Shown: positions 24,636 through 33,426, counted from the first letter of the stretch. The stretch is DNA of 38,782 nt from Alkalibaculum bacchi (GCF_937875145.1 NZ_CALNCS010000215.1:1-38782); one strand, 5' to 3'. The notes: generated by a model not told the origin, from the letters alone. Numbers and translations are program-made.

Positions 24636-27069
24636 ATATTTGAATAAACTTCAGCTCGTCATTTTCTATTGTAGCTTTGATTTTGCTGCCTTGGAGTACA
24701 TTGCCTCTTAGCATTTCTTCGGAGAGTCTATCTTCTATTTCCTTTTGGATGGTTCTTCTTAGTGGTCTTGCTCCGTATTCTAAATTGGTTCCTTTTGTAG
24801 CAATGAATTCTTTAGCGCTTTGGTCAAATTCTAATTCGATTTCTAGTTCTACTAATCGTTTTGATAATTGTTTTAACATTAAGTCAATGATAGAGTGGAT
24901 GTGTTTGTTTTCTAATTGATGGAATACGATGACCTCGTCGATTCTGTTTAAAAATTCTGGTCTAAAGGTCTTTCTTAGCTCTTCCATAATATTGGTTCTC
25001 ATCTTTTCGTATTGGCTCTCGGATTCGCTTTCAGATGTAGCAAAGCCTAAGGTTTTTTGTTTTCTAATTGTATGAGCACCAACATTTGATGTCATGATAA
25101 CGACAGTATTCTTAAAGTCTACAGTTCTACCCTTACCATCTGTCAATCGACCATCTTCTAATATTTGAAGAAGGATATTAAATACATCTGGATGAGCTTT
25201 TTCGATTTCGTCTAGTAGGATTACGGAATAAGGTTTTCTTCGAACCTTTTCTGTCAATTGTCCGCCTTCGTCATACCCTACATATCCTGGAGGTGAACCG
25301 ATGAGTCTAGATACAGTATGTTTTTCCATATATTCTGACATATCAATTCGTATCATTGCATCATCATCACCAAACATAGATTCTGCAAGAGCCTTACTGA
25401 GTTCTGTTTTTCCTACACCTGTTGGCCCTAAGAAGATAAAGGAACCTATTGGTCTTTTCGGATCTTTAAGCCCTACTCTTGCCCTTCTAATAGCCTTTGA
25501 TACAGCTTTTACGGCTTCATCTTGACCAATTACTCTCTTATGAAGAATACCCTCTAAATCTAGGAGTCTAGCAGATTCGTCTTTAGACAGTTCTCTTACA
25601 GGTACTCCCGTCCAGCTCGCTACGATATCGGCGATTTCTTCTACCCCTACGACAGCTTCTTTGCTAATATTGTTCTTTTGTTTCCAAGATTCTTTTATGG
25701 TTTTTAGCTCTTCTTTGGCTTTGTTTTCTTTGTCTCTTATTTCAGCCGCTTTTTCAAAATCTTGTGATGCAACGGCTTCTTCTTTTTCTTGTTCTAGTTT
25801 TTCAATTTTTAATTCAATTTCTTTTATATCTGGTGGCGCTGTTAATTGAGAAAGTCTAACCTTTGAAGCCGCCTCATCGATTAAGTCAATGGCTTTATCT
25901 GGTAGATAACGGTCATTAATATATCTAGAAGACAAATCAACCGCTGCATTGATGGCTTCTTCTGTAATAGTTACTTTGTGATGCGCTTCATATCGATCTC
26001 GAAGACCTCTCAATATTTCTACAGCTTCTTCTTTGCTTGGTTCTCCAACATTTACTGGCTGGAATCTTCTTTCTAAAGCTGCATCTTTTTCAATGTGTTT
26101 TTTGTACTCATCAAGAGTTGTCGCGCCAATTGCTTGTAATTCTCCTCTTGATAAGGCAGGCTTCATAATATTAGAAGCATCAATGGCCCCCTCTGCAGCA
26201 CCTGCACCGATAATTGTATGGAGTTCATCTATAAAAAGAATAATATTATCTGCATTTCTTATTTCTTCCATAGCGCTTTTTAATCGGTCTTCAAATTCTC
26301 CACGATACTTAGCACCTGCTACCATAGAAGACATATCTAAAGAAATAACTCTCTTATTTTTAAGATTTTCAGGAATATTTCCTTCTGCAATTTTTTGAGC
26401 TAATCCTTCAGCAACAGCTGTTTTACCAACTCCTGGTTCTCCTATTAGAACTGGATTATTTTTTGTTCTGCGACTTAGTATTTGAATGACTCGTTCTATT
26501 TCCTTTTCACGGCCAATAACAGGATCTAATTGACCTTGAGATGCCATAACTGTTAAGTCTCTGCCATATTTGTCTAATGTCTTGGTATTGCTATTTTTTG
26601 CTACATTGCCTTTATTGCTTTGATTTACTGTATTGTTCATTAACTTGATGATTTCTTCTCTGATTTTCTCAAAACTCAGGTTCATATCTAGTAGGATTTT
26701 GGCGCCTACACCTTCACCTTCTCGAATAAGTCCAAGTAAAATGTGCTCTGTTCCAATATAGCTTTGGTTTAGAGCTCTCGCTTCCATTAAACTGAGTTCC
26801 AAAATTTTCTTTGTTCTAGGAGTATAGCCAATAATCTCATTAACTTCTCTTTCTCCCTTACCTACTAAATTTTCAATTTCTATACACACACTTTCATATT
26901 TAATACCTAGATTCTTAAGAGCTATCGCTGCTACCCCTTCTCCTTCTTGAATTAATCCAAGAAGTAAGTGTTCCGATCCAATATAATTATGATTAAGTTT
27001 TTTTGCTTCTTCTTGCGATAATACTAATACTCTTTGAGCTTTTTCTGTAAATCTTCCAAAAATAGGCAT
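24634..27069 (-). CDS. clpC: AAA+ unfoldase ClpC
   Basis: 811 aa. Two N-domain repeats (1-75 and 80-145), AAA1 with Walker A GEPGVGKT (210-217), a middle coiled coil with UVR-like VASQDFEKAAEIRDKEN (433-449), AAA2 with Walker A GPTGVGKT (548-555), and a ClpP-binding loop LGF (674-676). ClpC unfolds arginine-phosphorylated and MecA-delivered proteins into ClpP. ATG at 27069 has SD GGAGGTGG. It is the last gene of mcsA-mcsB-clpC, with 14 bases to mcsB. Confidence 0.97.
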   Translation of the reverse strand: MPIFGRFTEKAQRVLVLSQEEAKKLNHNYIGSEHLLLGLIQEGEGVAAIALKNLGIKYESVCIEIENLVGKGEREVNEIIGYTPRTKKILELSLMEARALNQSYIGTEHILLGLIREGEGVGAKILLDMNLSFEKIREEIIKLMNNTVNQSNKGNVAKNSNTKTLDKYGRDLTVMASQGQLDPVIGREKEIERVIQILSRRTKNNPVLIGEPGVGKTAVAEGLAQKIAEGNIPENLKNKRVISLDMSSMVAGAKYRGEFEDRLKSAMEEIRNADNIILFIDELHTIIGAGAAEGAIDASNIMKPALSRGELQAIGATTLDEYKKHIEKDAALERRFQPVNVGEPSKEEAVEILRGLRDRYEAHHKVTITEEAINAAVDLSSRYINDRYLPDKAIDLIDEAASKVRLSQLTAPPDIKEIELKIEKLEQEKEEAVASQDFEKAAEIRDKENKAKEELKTIKESWKQKNNISKEAVVGVEEIADIVASWTGVPVRELSKDESARLLDLEGILHKRVIGQDEAVKAVSKAIRRARVGLKDPKRPIGSFIFLGPTGVGKTELSKALAESMFGDDDAMIRIDMSEYMEKHTVSRLIGSPPGYVGYDEGGQLTEKVRRKPYSVILLDEIEKAHPDVFNILLQILEDGRLTDGKGRTVDFKNTVVIMTSNVGAHTIRKQKTLGFATSESESESQYEKMRTNIMEELRKTFRPEFLNRIDEVIVFHQLENKHIHSIIDLMLKQLSKRLVELEIELEFDQSAKEFIATKGTNLEYGARPLRRTIQKEIEDRLSEEMLRGNVLQGSKIKATIENDELKFIQI

Positions 27070-27083
27070 ATACTTGCCACCTC

Positions 27084-28097
27084 CTATGTATTGTTTTTCC
27101 CTAAAATTTTTCTTATATGCTCTGCCCTGGTGTTGTCTAATTTGTTTGTTATTGGAATCCCATAAGTATGGGATAAAATCCCTGGTTGAATAGATAACAT
27201 CAATCGATTAATCTCAGAAATATCCTTCTGAATAATCTCTAAATCCGTTCCTAAGCGGATAAGAGATATGAGCTTCATACTTTCTTCCACAGTGATTGTT
27301 CTTGCATTTTCTAATATTCCTAAAGCTCTAAAAACTTTGTCCTCAAGATATATTCTATTATTGCTTAGCATTTCATTTCTTACATTTCTTTCTCTTTTGA
27401 TGATTTCTTTTATTACATTGTGTAAATTACCAATAATCGTTTCTTCATTAAGTCCTAGTGTTATTTGATTGGAAATCTGATATAAATCACCTAAAGATTG
27501 ACTGCCTTCTCCATAAATCCCTCTAATTGTGATGCCAAAACGAGCTAATGTTTGAATTAGATCGTTCATTTGATTACCTAAAGTTAAGGAAGGCAAATGA
27601 ATCATAACAGAAGCCCTCATCCCTGTTCCTACATTAGTTGGGCAAGCTGTTAAGTATCCATATTTGTCGTCAAAGGCATACCGAATTTTTTCCTCTAATA
27701 AATCATCTATTTCATTGGCAATTTCAAAAGCACGGCGTAATTGAAAGCTATCTAATATGCATTGAATTCGTATATGATCTTCTTCATTTACCATAATACT
27801 TACACATTCATCTTTGCGAATAAAAACAGCGGCTTCATCGTTCTTGCTCCATTCCTTACTCGTTAAATGTTTTTCTACTAAGATTCGCTTTTCATTTGTG
27901 TTTAAATCTTTAACCGCCACTTTATTAAAAGAAGGCATCGATTGATCTTGATTGTTGAGAGCTCCTTCTACTAATCCAATGACTTTTTTACTATCTACTT
28001 CTTGAATCATCGCTGCAAAAGGCAATTCCTTAATATTTCGAGCTAATCGTACACGACTGCTTATTACTATATCTTTTTCTTTATAATCTGTTGACAT
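27084..28097 (-). CDS. mcsB: Protein-arginine kinase McsB
   Basis: 337 aa, phosphagen-kinase fold. ATP-grasp-like N-terminus ISSRVRLARNIKELPF (12-27), the Cys signature CPTNVGTGMR (152-161), and GIYGEGSQSLGDLYQISNQ (about 194-212) are diagnostic. McsB phosphorylates arginines to mark proteins for ClpCP, with McsA as activator. ATG at 28097 follows GAGGTG. The counteracting phosphatase is encoded at 18902. Confidence 0.96.
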   Translation of the reverse strand: MSTDYKEKDIVISSRVRLARNIKELPFAAMIQEVDSKKVIGLVEGALNNQDQSMPSFNKVAVKDLNTNEKRILVEKHLTSKEWSKNDEAAVFIRKDECVSIMVNEEDHIRIQCILDSFQLRRAFEIANEIDDLLEEKIRYAFDDKYGYLTACPTNVGTGMRASVMIHLPSLTLGNQMNDLIQTLARFGITIRGIYGEGSQSLGDLYQISNQITLGLNEETIIGNLHNVIKEIIKRERNVRNEMLSNNRIYLEDKVFRALGILENARTITVEESMKLISLIRLGTDLEIIQKDISEINRLMLSIQPGILSHTYGIPITNKLDNTRAEHIRKILGKNNT

Positions 28098-28114
28098 TTT
28101 AACACCTCGAAGAA

Positions 28115-28645
28115 TTAACTATTGATACTATTTTGCTCTTCAATCGTTTTTTTAATCGCTTTTATTTTATCTCGGTATATTGCAGCATCTTCATACTCCT
28201 CTAGCTCCACTGCTTTTGTTAATTTTGCATTTAACTTGGTCAATTCTCTTTCTAATCTTAAATTTTCGCCCCCATGCTTTACAAGCTTACCAATATGCTG
28301 ATCTTTGCTATGCATTTTTTTGATCATAGGGTTGATGTGCGAGCGAAAGGTATGGTAACATACCTGGCATCCAAACTTTCCATATTTTTTAAAAGTATCA
28401 TAGTCCATGCCACAAGCTGGGCAAACACATGGATTGTTTTTGTTTTCATTTATTTCGCTAGATTGTTGAGCGTACTCTCCTAAATCTAAAAAGTTTGCAA
28501 TAAAACTTGGAAAGTTAAAGGATATGTTATAGGTATCCTGTAATGAAGAGCATTGCTCACAAAGATGTATCTCCTTTTTTTCACCATTGGTAATCTGCGT
28601 AATATGGATTGAGGCAGACTTTTGATTACAGTTTTGACAAAGCAT
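28115..28645 (-). CDS. mcsA: McsA, zinc-finger activator of McsB
   Basis: 176 aa. Two CxxC pairs in the first ~40 residues (CQNC and CEQC) and two more in CPACGMDYDTF and GCQVCYHTF bind zinc. A C-terminal UVR domain follows (AVELEEYEDAAIYRDKIKAI). McsA activates McsB and helps assemble it with ClpC. ATG at 28645 follows GGAGGGA. ctsR, normally the first gene, is missing upstream; a transposase gene is there instead, 33 bases away. Confidence 0.93.
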   Translation of the reverse strand: MLCQNCNQKSASIHITQITNGEKKEIHLCEQCSSLQDTYNISFNFPSFIANFLDLGEYAQQSSEINENKNNPCVCPACGMDYDTFKKYGKFGCQVCYHTFRSHINPMIKKMHSKDQHIGKLVKHGGENLRLERELTKLNAKLTKAVELEEYEDAAIYRDKIKAIKKTIEEQNSINS

Positions 28646-28678
28646 ATTATCCCTCCTTAAGGGGTTAAATTTACAATC

Positions 28679-29482
28679 TTACTGGTTTTCATCTTCCCCT
28701 GAATGCTCTTTAATAATCTTATATACGACTCCTCTGTTTAACTCAAGTATCTCTCCAATTTTGCGTATTGAAAGTATTCCTGTGTTTTTTAACATTAGAA
28801 CCAGATGAGTACGATGACTCTTATTTTGTTTATACCCCAGTTCGCTTAATTTAATATTATTTTTTGCTAAATATATTTCTAACATGCGATTAATTTTGTT
28901 TTCAATGCTGTCCTTTACATCTAAAAACAGATCTTTGTTCTCTGTTTTTGTATATACTTTAAATTTATGAACAGCTTCCCTTGTATTAGAATCAAATTGA
29001 GCTAATATCATTTTTTTATAAAAAATAACTGCATCATCATTTATCTGGGTATATTCTTTATAACTACTCCATTTATAAGCATCGTGTTTTTGTACAATGC
29101 CATTACTAATGGGACCGTTGTGGATAAATCTTATTATTGGAAGAATATATTTTTTCTCTCTTATACACGAACTCTTAAATCGATCATAAAACACATGACC
29201 CGTTCGCTGGTATTTGCAATTGTAATAATAGGCATACGTGACATTTACTTTCTTCATGATGGTTGAGATATCGTATTTCTCAATTTTTAACAAGAAATGT
29301 GCATGGGTATCAAGTATGCAATAAGCGAGTAGCTTTAATAAATCAACATCAGAGTAGTCTTTTAAGATTTGTAGGATTTTCTCCTTATCTTCGTCGTCAA
29401 AAAATATTTTTTGTTTGTCATTTCCTCTTACTAGTACATGATAATAAGATAAATCACTAATTTCCCTTGGAACTCTAGACAA
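28679..29482 (-). CDS. Y1/HUH transposase, RAYT-like (REP-associated tyrosine transposase)
   Basis: 267 aa from TTG 29482, behind a GAGGTGG SD. The Y1_Tnp pattern is visible: YYHVLVRGNDKQKIFFDDED, then ILDTHAHFLLK with the HxH pair His60 and His62, candidate catalytic Tyr in VTYAYYYN (83-87), and GHVFYDRFKSSCIREKKYI plus IRFIHNGP. The C-terminal ~45 residues form a helix-turn-helix (IRKIGEILELNRGVVYKIIK) like DnaA-type ends of RAYT proteins. No IS ends or TnpB were found around it. RAYTs move short palindromic repeats, and this window is rich in them. The frame is intact, so it may be active or domesticated. Confidence 0.9.
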   Translation of the reverse strand: MSRVPREISDLSYYHVLVRGNDKQKIFFDDEDKEKILQILKDYSDVDLLKLLAYCILDTHAHFLLKIEKYDISTIMKKVNVTYAYYYNCKYQRTGHVFYDRFKSSCIREKKYILPIIRFIHNGPISNGIVQKHDAYKWSSYKEYTQINDDAVIFYKKMILAQFDSNTREAVHKFKVYTKTENKDLFLDVKDSIENKINRMLEIYLAKNNIKLSELGYKQNKSHRTHLVLMLKNTGILSIRKIGEILELNRGVVYKIIKEHSGEDENQ

Positions 29483-29735
29483 GATACCACCTCGTTTTAG
29501 TCACTAGTCACTGGTCCTTAGATGCTAGCTTGCATGGATTTCTTCGAAGGATTTATGAAACTAGAATCTGCCTTTTGTATACAGTGTATGCATAATCGTT
29601 AATTGGTAGAGCTCCTTCAATGCACCTTAGATGACTCCGACAGTTCGTTGGAATCTTTCTTTTGCCTATGGGCGACTAAAGGTTTTGCTGACTACCTTAT
29701 ACCTTATTCTATCACCATACTATTTATAAGTAAAC
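29483..29735. repeat. Upstream region of the RAYT-like gene with a dispersed-repeat copy
   Basis: No gene with an SD seen. GGCGACTAAAGGTTTTGCTG followed by ACTACCTT (29671-29698) combines parts of both dispersed-repeat types in this window. No CtsR-type heptad operator was found in front of the operon. Confidence 0.55.
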
Positions 29736-29776
29736 AAAAAGTTGACAAAAAGAACCGTTCTTTTTGTCAACTTTTT
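29736..29776. terminator. Very strong palindromic terminator
   Basis: Perfect 20-base arms, AAAAAGTTGACAAAAAGAAC and GTTCTTTTTGTCAACTTTTT, one base between. A and T runs flank it, so it can work on both strands. It ends the Asn-rich protein gene on the minus strand. Confidence 0.85.
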
Positions 29777-29828
29777 TTTACGCATTGAATACTTTATGTC
29801 CAATCCATGAATTTAGATTGCTTTTTTA

Positions 29829-30035
29829 TTAGCAGTTATTGTTTCTGTTTTTGTTTTGAGCATTTCTATTATTATTGTTTTGGGTATTTTGGTTGTTGTT
29901 GTTGTTTTGGTTATTATTGTTGTTGTTGTTATTTTGTGCGTTTCTGTTGTTATTGTTCTGAGTATTTTTGTTATTGTTGTTGCTTGTGTTTTGTGCGTTT
30001 CTGTTGTTGTTATTGTTGTTATTGTTTCTTTCCAT
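29829..30035 (-). CDS. Asparagine-repeat protein (unknown function)
   Basis: 68 aa. The ATG at 30035 has a good SD (AAAGGAGT). 44 of the 68 residues are Asn, in runs of four to eight. The nonapeptide NNNNRNAQN occurs three times, with NNNNKNTQN and NNNNQNTQ-like variants between. No acidic residue except Glu2, no hydrophobic core, and a single Cys at the C-terminus. It is low-complexity and intrinsically disordered, like spore-coat or prion-like repeats. Repeat slippage may change its length. I do not recognise a family; a spore role is only a guess. The strong downstream terminator supports it as a real gene. Confidence 0.7.
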   Translation of the reverse strand: MERNNNNNNNNRNAQNTSNNNNKNTQNNNNRNAQNNNNNNNNQNNNNNQNTQNNNNRNAQNKNRNNNC

Positions 30036-30102
30036 ATTAAGGACTCCTTTTTTTGTTTAATATAGTTTTCATTAGTATTATTGACAGTTTTCTATTTTTT
30101 AT

Positions 30103-30294
30103 TTATTTATTTTCTTTTTTATTTTCTTTTTCATTTTCTTTTAGATAATAATTTGTATTATCCTGGGACAACATATCGCCCTTATTCGTTATACCGTGTT
30201 CATAAAGCTGATCGTTTAAAAATTCTCCTACCGTTTTATCACGCATTGCTTCTTTGAATTCTTCACTCTTTTTTCTCTCTGTATGTTTATCCAT
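30103..30294 (-). CDS. Small charged protein of unknown function
   Basis: 63 aa. ATG at 30294 follows AAAGGAGAT. The N-terminal ~55 residues read MDKHTERKKSEEFKEAMRDK then TVGEFLNDQLYEHGITNKGD; the C-terminus is a Lys/Glu/Asn tail, KENEKENKKENK. Probably helical and soluble. It lies 67 bases upstream of the Asn-repeat gene on the same strand and may share its transcript. Not recognised. Confidence 0.65.
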   Translation of the reverse strand: MDKHTERKKSEEFKEAMRDKTVGEFLNDQLYEHGITNKGDMLSQDNTNYYLKENEKENKKENK

Positions 30295-30369
30295 TTAGAT
30301 CTCCTTTCCTTTCGGTCTGCTTTATCTTTTGTACATTAGATAAAATTATTCGAGCAAATAGCGGAAATA

Positions 30370-30409
30370 AAAAAACAGGAAATGACAAAATCGTCATTTC
30401 CTGTTTTTT
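30370..30409. terminator. Bidirectional terminator between the EF-G paralogue and the 63-aa gene
   Basis: Perfect 17-base arms AAAAAACAGGAAATGAC and GTCATTTCCTGTTTTTT around a six-base loop. Confidence 0.9.
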
Positions 30410-30444
30410 ATAAAATTTTAATAAAATCCGTATTCTAATTGTTT

Positions 30445-32484
30445 CTACTTTGCGCTTTCCGCAGCCTTTTCAATTACTTTTTCCGCTATATTTGCTGGAA
30501 CTTCTTCGTAGCGTTCGAATTCCATTTCAAACTCTCCTCTTGCCTGAGTTAAAGAGCGGAGTTCTGTAGCGTATTTGAACATTTCTGCTAGGGGAGCTTC
30601 TGCTACAATCTTTTGGCCTTTATCGGCAGGTTCCATACCTAGAACATGGCCTCTTTTTTTATTTATATCGCCTATTACATCTCCCATATATTGGTCTGGT
30701 ACAGTTATTTGTACTTTGTAGATAGGTTCTAAGAGTACTGGGTTTGCAGCTTTCATGCCTTTTTTATAGGATAGAGATGCTGCCATTTTAAAGGACATTT
30801 CATCGGAATCTACAGAATGGTAAGAGCCATCGTGTAAAGTTGCCTTTAGCCCTACTACAGGGAATCCTGCTAAAACGCCTTCTTTTCTGCATTCTTGTAA
30901 ACCTTTATCTACCGCAGGAATAAAGTTTCTAGGTACAGCTCCTCCTACTACTTTATCTACAAATTCGTATTCGATATCTGTCGTTCCTATTGGTTCAAAA
31001 TCTACAAGCACATGACCGAATTGACCTCTACCACCAGATTGCTTTTTATGCTTTCCTTCTGCAGTCGCTTTTTTCTTTATGGTTTCTCTATATGGAATCT
31101 GTGGATCTTTAAGAAGGATATCTACACCAAATTTATTTTTCATCTTTTCTTGTATGATCTCTAAATGCATTTCACCCATACCAGATATAATTGTCTGTTT
31201 TGTTTCGTCATTTCGATATACTTTAATAGTTGGGTCTTCCTCTTGTAGTCTTTGTAGACCTACGCCAATTTTGTCTTCATCGCCCTTTGTCTTTGGCTCA
31301 ATAGCCATAGATAAATTAGGCTTTGGAAACTCTATTGATTTATAGTTCACAGGCTCCTTTGGATCGGACAAGGTATCTCCTGTAGTTGTATCGGATAATT
31401 TTGAAAAGGCCCCTATGTCTCCTGCTTCAAGTTTGTCTACTTCTATTTGTTTCTTCCCTTGTAAAACATAAAGGTGAGAAATCTTTTCTTTTTTATTTGT
31501 TCTCGTATTTAATAGTTCCATACCAGATTTTATAGTTCCTGATATGGCTTTAAATTGCGACAATCGCCCTACATATGGATCTACTATAGTTTTAAATATG
31601 AATGCAGAAGCAGGTGCTTCTGAGGAGATTTTTCTTTCTTTTTGTATATCTTCTGGTGACGGGAAAAATCCAATAATCATATTTGCTAACGTTTCAACGC
31701 CTACATTTAAATGACCAGAGGCACATAAAATTGGAACTAACTCTCCTTCTAATACCCCTTTTCTTAATCCTTTATGAATTTCTTCATTTGTCAGCTCTTC
31801 ACCGTTAAAATACTTGTCCATAAGCTCTTCTGTGCTTTGAGCAACGGATTCTACAATCATCTCTCTATAAGGAGATATGGAGTTTAAAGTCTCTGGTGGT
31901 AATTCAATATCGATGCAGCAATTTCCGCTTCTTTCTCTTCCTGTCATATCTACTGCATTTAGTACACCTTTAAAGCCTTCCCCTTCTCCATAGGGAATTT
32001 CAAATGGAACCGCCTTAGGTCCTAATGTGTTTTTGATTTGCTCCATAACGGTTTCAAATTGTGCATTATCTCGGTCCATTTTGTTCACTAAAATAAAGGT
32101 AGGAATTTTTTTTGCTTGAACATACTCCCACGCTTTTATTGCGCCAACTTCTAGACCCGAAAGGCAATCAATGACGATTACTGCACAATTGGCTACATTT
32201 ACTGCACTTACTAATTCGCCAACGAAGTCAAAGTAACCTGGCACGTCAAATATATTTAATTTGTGGTCTTTGAATTCAATCGGTACGATAGATGTGCTAA
32301 TGGAGATTTGTCTTTGAATTTCTTCTTGATTAAAATCAGATAAGGTATTGCCGTCTTCAATTCTTCCCATTCTGTCGGTCATTTTTGCATTAAAAGCCAT
32401 CGCTTCAAGGATTGTGCTCTTTCCACTTCCGCTGTGCCCTAATAATACTACATTTCTTATTTGCCTAGTTGGATACGTTTTCAT
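30445..32484 (-). CDS. EF-G-like translational GTPase paralogue
   Basis: 679 aa. G1 is GHSGSGKST (16-24) instead of AHIDAGKTT of true EF-G. G3 is DVPGYFDF with Tyr84 where EF-G has the catalytic His. Switch I reads RQISIST where EF-G has RGITI. NKMD is at 134-137. Domains II to V follow (IYKVQITVPDQYMGDVIGDI, GHVLGMEPADKGQKIVAEAP, and AEMFKYATELRSLTQARGEF). It belongs with the EF-G2-type paralogues, and not with TetM/Lsa-type ABC proteins. Its role is unclear: slow GTPase, ribosome recycling or regulation are possibilities. ATG at 32484 follows GAGGAGGAAG. Housekeeping fusA would be elsewhere. Confidence 0.92.
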   Translation of the reverse strand: MKTYPTRQIRNVVLLGHSGSGKSTILEAMAFNAKMTDRMGRIEDGNTLSDFNQEEIQRQISISTSIVPIEFKDHKLNIFDVPGYFDFVGELVSAVNVANCAVIVIDCLSGLEVGAIKAWEYVQAKKIPTFILVNKMDRDNAQFETVMEQIKNTLGPKAVPFEIPYGEGEGFKGVLNAVDMTGRERSGNCCIDIELPPETLNSISPYREMIVESVAQSTEELMDKYFNGEELTNEEIHKGLRKGVLEGELVPILCASGHLNVGVETLANMIIGFFPSPEDIQKERKISSEAPASAFIFKTIVDPYVGRLSQFKAISGTIKSGMELLNTRTNKKEKISHLYVLQGKKQIEVDKLEAGDIGAFSKLSDTTTGDTLSDPKEPVNYKSIEFPKPNLSMAIEPKTKGDEDKIGVGLQRLQEEDPTIKVYRNDETKQTIISGMGEMHLEIIQEKMKNKFGVDILLKDPQIPYRETIKKKATAEGKHKKQSGGRGQFGHVLVDFEPIGTTDIEYEFVDKVVGGAVPRNFIPAVDKGLQECRKEGVLAGFPVVGLKATLHDGSYHSVDSDEMSFKMAASLSYKKGMKAANPVLLEPIYKVQITVPDQYMGDVIGDINKKRGHVLGMEPADKGQKIVAEAPLAEMFKYATELRSLTQARGEFEMEFERYEEVPANIAEKVIEKAAESAK

Positions 32485-32614
32485 CTTGAATCTTCCTCCT
32501 CGTCAAAATAATCTTGCTATAGTATAACTTCATTATAACCTTTTAAAATGTGAACTTATTATTATTTTATATCATTTCAAATCATATATCTATAGTTTAA
32601 TCTAACTTAGTTGC

Positions 32615-32641
32615 AAAAATCCTCACAATAAGGAGGATTTT
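32615..32641 (-). terminator. Terminator of the rsbV-rsbW-sigB operon
   Basis: AAATCCTC / GAGGATTT with a short loop and flanking A/T runs, touching the sigB stop codon. Confidence 0.8.
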
Positions 32642-33422
32642 AAACAGCTATTTTTTCTCTTAATTTTTTAAAAATCTTTTTTTCTAGTCTAGATATGGTC
32701 ATTTGTGAGACGCCTAATTCGATTGCTATTTCATTTTGACTTTTATTATTATAGAATCTGTCGACGATAATCTTTTTATCGTATTTTGACAGGTTATCAA
32801 ATATCGTACGCAGGAAATCTTTATTTTCTATTTCAGCTATTTTTGTATCTTCTAAACCTAAGACTTCAAATAAAGACAAGTCGCTATCATCGTTTGAATT
32901 AGATACTTTTACATCCAATGATGTAGGCTGGTAGGCAAAACTGCCCTCCATAGCTTCTATAACCTCTTCGTGAGTGAGATTAAGGTAATTTGCTATATCA
33001 TCTACTGTAGGTACTTTCATCAATTTATGTTGCAATTCTTCTTTTGCTTGGTTTATTCTTCGATAGGAATCTTGTATCCTTCTAGGTACCTTGATAATCC
33101 ACTCTTTGTCTCTAAAATACTTCTTGATTTCTCCTAATATGGTAGGTGTAGCAAAGCTTGAAAATTCAAATCCTTTACTTGGATCAAATCTTTCTATTGC
33201 ATAAATCAAACCTAAGCTAGCTACCTGATAGATATCATCATATTCCACACCTTTGTTGACATACTTTTTTGATAAAATTTCAGCTATAAAGGCGTGTTCT
33301 TCGAATATCTTATTTCTTAATTGATGATCTTTGGTAGCTATATACTCACTAAATAACTTATCGATATACGCCTTACGATTAAGGCTCTTATTATTTTGAG
33401 AAGCCGATAGACCTTTACTCAT
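32640..33422 (-). CDS. sigB: SigB-type RNA polymerase sigma factor
   Basis: 260 aa of the SigB/F/G family. Region 2 is YDDIYQVASLGLIYAIERFD then FEFSSFATPTILGEIKKYFR; region 3 holds VPRRIQDSYRRINQAKEELQ; region 4 HTH is NEIAIELGVSQMTISRLEKK. SigF is the main alternative. The partner gene upstream resembles RsbW (SEACTN, RLALSGVADRMGF) more than SpoIIAB, so SigB is preferred. ATG at 33422 is 4 bases after the rsbW stop. Homologues drive general stress genes. SigB genes are patchy in Clostridia. Confidence 0.88.
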   Translation of the reverse strand: MSKGLSASQNNKSLNRKAYIDKLFSEYIATKDHQLRNKIFEEHAFIAEILSKKYVNKGVEYDDIYQVASLGLIYAIERFDPSKGFEFSSFATPTILGEIKKYFRDKEWIIKVPRRIQDSYRRINQAKEELQHKLMKVPTVDDIANYLNLTHEEVIEAMEGSFAYQPTSLDVKVSNSNDDSDLSLFEVLGLEDTKIAEIENKDFLRTIFDNLSKYDKKIIVDRFYNNKSQNEIAIELGVSQMTISRLEKKIFKKLREKIAV

Positions 33423-33426
33423 GCAA

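Noticed and set aside
29700..29800. CtsR operator upstream of the mcsA operon
   Set aside because: The GTTGACAAAAAGAAC palindrome lacks the GGTCAAA heptad direct repeat and better fits a terminator.
29807..30040. Plus-strand Cys/Tyr-rich frames opposite the Asn-repeat gene
   Set aside because: They are the antisense of the AAT/AAC codon runs. The minus frame has the SD and terminator.
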